A stretch of DNA of 64,000 nt from Planctomycetota bacterium. Its GTDB lineage: Bacteria > Planctomycetota > Planctomycetia > Planctomycetales > Planctomycetaceae. Location of the stretch: positions 124,001 to 188,000 of the forward strand of contig JACTNB010000036.1 of assembly GCA_014584345.1 (NCBI GenBank). The letters run 5' to 3'. Positions 59,773 through 64,000 of this stretch are shown one piece after another (the stretch's first letter is position 1; every line of letters starts with the position of its first letter). The position numbers and the translations under genes are program-made. A model generated the notes under the pieces. That model saw only the letters and a program-made list of their open reading frames with translations, did no database searches and was not told the DNA's origin.

Positions 59773-61743
59773 TTAGTCACCATCATCCACCTTATCGGAT
59801 ATTTCCCCGTCTTCGGGAGTGATCCACGAAAGCGGTACAAGCTTCTTATCACCACGCCATCGCTCAATCACTGACTCTTGAAACCAGTCTTCATTCAGGT
59901 CTGCGTGATCGGTCACGATAACCTGCATGTGTGGAGTGAGGTCATTGACGAACGAATAGAAAATTTTGAATAGACGATGTACCGTCTCTTGATCCTCGTC
60001 AGGAAGTTCGTCAACAGAACGATCTTCGACACGCTCTGCCGGAAAATACACCTGAGTTGGTTGATCGAGTACAAGGATTCCGGGGACAGGTCGAGAAAAC
60101 TGCCGTAACAGCTTGTGCAGTGATAGAAAGAAAGCGACGTGGTAACCCATCCAATTTTTACCGCCGCCCATTTGGAACAGGCGTATCGGCCCCGATGCTC
60201 TGTGGGCTACTACGGTCAGATTTTTCAAATCAAAGCCGATTGGCCATTCGCTGTGCTCAAGCTCCATTTCCTTAGCCCATTTACTCATGTCCATTCCAAG
60301 GAGTTGCAACCGTGAACTAAGTTGATCATCGGCGTTTTCTTCGGAAAGCTCATCCTCAAGTGCGGCGACTTGCCGCTGCAACTCTCGAATCTGAGCCTGC
60401 AAATCGCTATCCTCCTTGATGGCTTGGACACTTTCTGCAAACAGACTGATACGGCCCAGCACTCGTGCTTGTTCTTGCTGGCGAGTTCTCTCTCTTTGAA
60501 GTACTTCTTGCCTTTCAATGAGGTTGTCTATTGCGGCTCGATTGGCACGCAACTCCTGCTTAATTGTGGCGAGTGCTTGCTCCCGTTCGTTGAGAAACGA
60601 GTCGAGCCTTGGACGTTGCCGGGACGCCGCCCCGATCTGCCGCTCAATGTTTGAAAGGTTGTGGCGAACTGCATCTGCCTTGGGTACAGAGTCCGACAAC
60701 TGACTTTCGCAAAGGGGGCATTTGTGGCCGGTTGCGTCCTCTCCAAAGAGATTCACAGCAGTTAGTCGATTTCGCTGAGTGTTCGCCTCAGATGAGAAGG
60801 CGTCCTGAGCGGCAGTGAAAGCTCGTGCTGCTTCGATTTCAGATTGAATGTCTCTCATTTGAGCCAAAAGAGAGTCTCGACGTTCACTCAAAGACCGGAT
60901 CGCATCACTGGACTCTAATTCGGGAGCACGTGGCTGCAATGCGGAAAGTGGAGCAATCACTTCAACGATTTCGTCGAACTCGCTTGGTGCTGGTGCGGTC
61001 GAAACGATGAGGCCGCATTCCTGTGCCTCAGTGTATAGCGATAGAGCACGATTCGTTTCACGCCCTCGCAGTGCCTTTTCTTCGTCAAGCCGACGCTCAC
61101 GTAGTTTCAACTCCCTCCGCAGGCGACGAAGCTGTTGAAGCCGATCATATTGATCATCTCCTGTCGCTCCCAGAAAGTACGGCAAACTATCCTTGATCGA
61201 TTGTGGAATGAACTGTTCCTTCTGACGAAAGAAGAGAATGTCTCGGTCGGCAATGATGCTTTGGGGCTGAAAGAGAAGAAAACGTGCGTGGCTGACATTA
61301 GCCTTCAATGGCTGACGTGATTGGCCTTCGGAGGGTACGTGTTCATTGCCGGTAATGCCGATTGCATCCGAGAGGTACTGCTCAAGTGCAGACGTGTTGG
61401 AATTGACTTTTAGTGCTGAAAAGTCAGGAAGTGTGAGTTGGCCACCGACTTCCAAGAAGACGGCAGTTGTCGATGCTGCACCTTCAGGTGCAGGTCTCCC
61501 AACGATTATCTGAGTGTGTGGCAGTACAAAATGGGCCACATACCACACGACACAATCTGTGATGACACCAGAGGGCACAACATACTTGTCCCTGCCGAGA
61601 CAGAAATCCAAGATGTCGATCAGTGCAGATTTGCCCGTTAGTGACTTCCCTGTGACGATATTCAGTTTGCCGGGACGGAAATGAACGTCACGGCGATCAC
61701 CAAGCCTGTTGTAGATTGCGATTGAAAGTACCTGAAGGCTCAT
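59773..61743 (-). CDS. ABC-three-component system ATPase (DUF3732, SMC/Rad50-like)
   Basis: The product has 656 residues. The Walker A loop is GKSLTGKSAL (residues 32-41), the signature-like stretch is GGGKNWMGYH, and Walker B reads ILVLDQPTQVYFP, with the LDQP form of the DUF3732 family. The middle is a coiled coil with a zinc-hook-like CPLC near residue 344. DUF3732 proteins are the ATPases of ABC-three-component (ABC-3C) conflict systems. ATG 61743 overlaps the stop of the middle component. It is the last gene of the operon. Confidence 0.82.
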   Translation of the reverse strand: MSLQVLSIAIYNRLGDRRDVHFRPGKLNIVTGKSLTGKSALIDILDFCLGRDKYVVPSGVITDCVVWYVAHFVLPHTQIIVGRPAPEGAASTTAVFLEVGGQLTLPDFSALKVNSNTSALEQYLSDAIGITGNEHVPSEGQSRQPLKANVSHARFLLFQPQSIIADRDILFFRQKEQFIPQSIKDSLPYFLGATGDDQYDRLQQLRRLRRELKLRERRLDEEKALRGRETNRALSLYTEAQECGLIVSTAPAPSEFDEIVEVIAPLSALQPRAPELESSDAIRSLSERRDSLLAQMRDIQSEIEAARAFTAAQDAFSSEANTQRNRLTAVNLFGEDATGHKCPLCESQLSDSVPKADAVRHNLSNIERQIGAASRQRPRLDSFLNEREQALATIKQELRANRAAIDNLIERQEVLQRERTRQQEQARVLGRISLFAESVQAIKEDSDLQAQIRELQRQVAALEDELSEENADDQLSSRLQLLGMDMSKWAKEMELEHSEWPIGFDLKNLTVVAHRASGPIRLFQMGGGKNWMGYHVAFFLSLHKLLRQFSRPVPGILVLDQPTQVYFPAERVEDRSVDELPDEDQETVHRLFKIFYSFVNDLTPHMQVIVTDHADLNEDWFQESVIERWRGDKKLVPLSWITPEDGEISDKVDDGD

Positions 61744-62246
61744 GGCTTGATCCCCATCAACATAAACACGGTGGATGTGCTGCCAGCCGAGGCAAGCCAA
61801 CGACCGATGAACTGGCTAAGACGAAGGTGCTCTTTCGTTTCCTCCGAAAGAGCACGAAATGAGGTGATACCGGTAAGCTTCGCAATACCGGGGATTAGGT
61901 TACCTTGGTCAGAAAAAGCTAAAACCTGTCGCTGTGCGGCAAAGATAAGTGCCTCTTTCACAAATGGCACTAGATCCGCAACTCTCTGATCAAGCGTGAT
62001 CAGCACATCACGATTGTCCTCGTTTTGTATCCATGAATGGAGAGTCGTCGCCACACTCTTTGGCAGTCTTGCAGCAGTTGTTGGATGAAGCACGAGGGCT
62101 GGAACAACAAAACAAAGCTCAAAAGGCATTTCGTCGTTTACAGCTTTGCAATACTCGTCCGCTGAAGAACGCAGGATTGCCCCTAAATATGCAGGATTCA
62201 GCAGGTTGGCAACGACCGTCGAACGGTCTTCCCAAGGTAAGCTCAT
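61740..62246 (-). CDS. ABC-three-component system middle component (168 residues)
   Basis: A small helical protein beginning MSLPWEDRSTVVANLLNPAYLG. The NPA(Y/F)-type start and the helical layout are those of middle components that link ATPase and effector in ABC-3C systems. It overlaps both neighbours by 4 bases (start with effector stop, stop with ATPase start), which makes the three a single translational unit. Confidence 0.72.
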   Translation of the reverse strand: MSLPWEDRSTVVANLLNPAYLGAILRSSADEYCKAVNDEMPFELCFVVPALVLHPTTAARLPKSVATTLHSWIQNEDNRDVLITLDQRVADLVPFVKEALIFAAQRQVLAFSDQGNLIPGIAKLTGITSFRALSEETKEHLRLSQFIGRWLASAGSTSTVFMLMGIKP

Positions 62247-63496
62247 CTGGCGTCCTCCTGAACAGTTTCGGCCATTAAGCCACTCTGATCGGGGCCGTCA
62301 GTTTTTAGACGCTCTGCGAATGCTGGATGCCATCCCACATGCAACGTATCTGCAAGTAAATGGAACGAACCCTTTACCATGTACTCGGACTGAAAATCCG
62401 GGCGAAACCAGAGATTGCTTCTGGAAGGTGCCTCCGTGGTGATCCACTGGTACAACTTCGAGCCACTCGAAACTAGCAAAGTCTCTTCGGCCCCTTCAGA
62501 GATCCCTTCTCGCATTATCTCGAACCGTTCGAGCCAGCAGTCTTTCAACTTCTTCTCGAATCTCTCTTCTTCATTAAACCCAAGTAACTGCTCTCGGACC
62601 CAGCGAGATCGTTGCGTAAACGCTCGGTAATGGTCTTCCTGAGCTATTCGTCTACGGGCTTCGGAAACGCCAATTAGCAAAAGCTGCTTAACGAAAACTC
62701 GATCATCCAAGTTGGGCGTGTGTTCGCTCGGCACCTGCTCGTCCAGAAGATGATCTGGAAGACATTCTCGTCTAAACTGTGCCAAGAGATCTTGAGCTTT
62801 CTGCTGAATCAATCCAATTGGAATTGGCGTTGCCGAGGGATCGGCGAGGTAATCGCAAAGCAGGTTAATCCACCAGCCCTCTAAGCATTCGACAAAGTGC
62901 GTGCGATGATGCTGCGGGACGAACCACAATTGCTTATGCAGTTCCGATTGAATCGCCGAAGTGTGGATCTCGCCATCGAGAAGAGAAATGTTTTGAAAAA
63001 GTAGTTTTCGCTGATCTTCGGATAGCTTTTGAAGTTTCTCAACGCACTGCTTCACCGTCGTGTTGTCCGAATCACTCCCAGCCGCTTCAAGTTGTTTCCT
63101 CGCCTTCTCGGTATCTCTCTCCGATTTTCGCAACCACTTAACCGCATTGGCCTCCGATGCAATCGATGTTGTCACGAGGCACAAAGCGGTTCGATTGAGA
63201 TCAATCTTGCCGTCAACAATGGCTTGTGACCAGACTCGTAGCGACTTCCAGACATCGAGACTCTTGTCACCCAAGTTGCCATCTCTGTCCTTGTGGAGCT
63301 TGTATTGTCGTACTTCCGACGCAACGGCTTGGGGAGAATGTGATTCGTGAATGGACACATCATCAAGCTTCTCGATGCACAAGCAGTGATTTGGTTCCTC
63401 ATAGCGTTGAAGACCTAGAAGGAGAGCACAGCGAAATTGATGAACGTATCCCAATCCTTGGAATGAGGCGTCAAATTTCGATGTGCTGTCCGTCAT
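62243..63496 (-). CDS. ABC-three-component system effector with nuclease-like N-terminus (417 residues)
   Basis: The N-terminal region starts FQGLGYVHQFRCALLLGLQ, then CIEKLDDVSIH and SEVRQYKLH. E42, D45/D46 and Q64-x-K66 are the pattern of the DUF4297/Cap4-type PD-(D/E)XK nuclease. The rest (about 100-417) is helical and matches the large C-terminal region of ABC-3C effectors in size and place. GAGGAAA lies before the ATG. The system probably senses invasion through the ATPase and cuts DNA or triggers cell death. The exact trigger is unknown. Confidence 0.7.
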   Translation of the reverse strand: MTDSTSKFDASFQGLGYVHQFRCALLLGLQRYEEPNHCLCIEKLDDVSIHESHSPQAVASEVRQYKLHKDRDGNLGDKSLDVWKSLRVWSQAIVDGKIDLNRTALCLVTTSIASEANAVKWLRKSERDTEKARKQLEAAGSDSDNTTVKQCVEKLQKLSEDQRKLLFQNISLLDGEIHTSAIQSELHKQLWFVPQHHRTHFVECLEGWWINLLCDYLADPSATPIPIGLIQQKAQDLLAQFRRECLPDHLLDEQVPSEHTPNLDDRVFVKQLLLIGVSEARRRIAQEDHYRAFTQRSRWVREQLLGFNEEERFEKKLKDCWLERFEIMREGISEGAEETLLVSSGSKLYQWITTEAPSRSNLWFRPDFQSEYMVKGSFHLLADTLHVGWHPAFAERLKTDGPDQSGLMAETVQEDAR

Positions 63497-63525
63497 TGCA
63501 TTTCCTCAGGCATGTTTTCTTTGGC

Positions 63526-64000
63526 TTAGTCCACCACGCACCCATTCAACCGCTCCCGTCGCTGCTCCCAATCGGGCATCAGAGTCTTAAGCAATCGGTA
63601 GAACGCTGGACCGTGGTTGTGTTCTTGTAAGTGGCAGAGTTCGTGGACGATTACGTACTCGATGCACTGCTTGGGGGCGATGATCAGGTCAGGGTTCAGC
63701 AGAATACGACCTTCCCTTGTGCAACTTCCCCAGCGATTCTTCATGCGTCGAATTTCAAAGTTCTCCGCCGTGATGCCGTGTCGTTCCGCCTTCGACACCA
63801 TGTCGTCGAACAATTCTCGGAAGACAACCTCGGCACGCTGGCGGAACCAGCCTACGACGAGCGTCTTAATTCGTGCTTTCTTCGAAGAATCGGTCAGGTA
63901 GACGTTGATCTGCCCCCGTGACATCTTGACGGCATCTTTGTCTCCCTCGTGGACCCGCAGTCGGAATTGCCGCCCCAAGTACCGATGCGACTCGCCGCTG
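63526..64000 (-). CDS. YgjP/SprT-like metallopeptidase (start beyond window)
   Basis: The visible 158 codons hold the zinc motif HELCHLQEHNHGPAFY and the ending LMPDWEQRRERLN, which is that of YgjP (DUF45/M48-related) metallopeptidases. MKNRWGSC precedes it in the usual place. The start is off the window. It lies 29 bases upstream of the ABC-3C effector on the same strand, so it probably belongs to the same transcript. YgjP genes often sit beside type I restriction genes; a restriction system may continue beyond the edge. Confidence 0.85.
   Translation of the reverse strand, partial: SGESHRYLGRQFRLRVHEGDKDAVKMSRGQINVYLTDSSKKARIKTLVVGWFRQRAEVVFRELFDDMVSKAERHGITAENFEIRRMKNRWGSCTREGRILLNPDLIIAPKQCIEYVIVHELCHLQEHNHGPAFYRLLKTLMPDWEQRRERLNGCVVD

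Overview
The window looks like a chromosomal piece of a planctomycete (Planctomycetota). The evidence is a DUF1207 outer-membrane-type protein with the family's usual architecture, a VWA/amidotransferase-like membrane protein followed by a DUF4175-type giant and a squalene-cyclase-repeat protein, a Tat-exported sialidase, LpxD and LpxI, and large proteins with no recognised family. No rRNA, tRNA, CRISPR array or insertion sequence was seen.

Region 1 (1-33.5 kb) is an ordinary GC-rich chromosome. It holds a secreted protein cut by the window edge, a Pit phosphate transporter, a short FloA-like protein, a dynamin-like GTPase, a Na+/H+ antiporter with a TrkA-N domain, lpxD and lpxI for lipid A, a sialidase, a DNA methyltransferase fused to a GIY-YIG-like domain, holA, a 1168-residue protein of unknown function, an SDR oxidoreductase, the VWA / DUF4175 / squalene-cyclase-repeat run, sthA, pyrF and an M3 peptidase.

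Region 2 (33.6-36.3 kb) looks like an integron gene-cassette array without an integrase in view. Four small genes on the minus strand are separated by three sites of about 90 bp. Each site has attC-type ends (RYYYAAC and GTTRRRY, some degenerate) and an imperfect palindrome, and two genes end inside the site's core. One cassette is a CbrC-family gene with a one-base frameshift.

Region 3 (36.6-48.8 kb, all minus strand) starts downstream of the DUF1207 gene. It is a tailed-phage structural module read from right to left: the C-terminal part of a major capsid protein, a frameshifting pair resembling a tail-assembly chaperone, small proteins, a head-tail connector, a gp10-like protein, a tail terminator, a tail tube, a very short tape measure, distal-tail and baseplate-like proteins, then an unknown protein and two glycosyltransferases. 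The capsid gene is cut at about 48,772.

Region 4 (48.8-64 kb) is visibly more AT-rich and looks like an acquired integrative element. A divergent XRE-type repressor sits over a palindromic operator. Rightward genes encode small proteins, an ATPase, a DNA methyltransferase, two small HTH proteins, a family-A-polymerase-like protein, a beta-grasp/winged-helix protein and a zinc-ribbon protein. Nearly all of these start just after a terminator-like hairpin and an AAAGGAG-type ribosome site. The leftward genes that follow form a defence island: two PD-(D/E)XK proteins and an overlapping ABC-three-component operon (nuclease-like effector, middle component, DUF3732 ATPase), with a YgjP/SprT-like metallopeptidase upstream that runs off the window.
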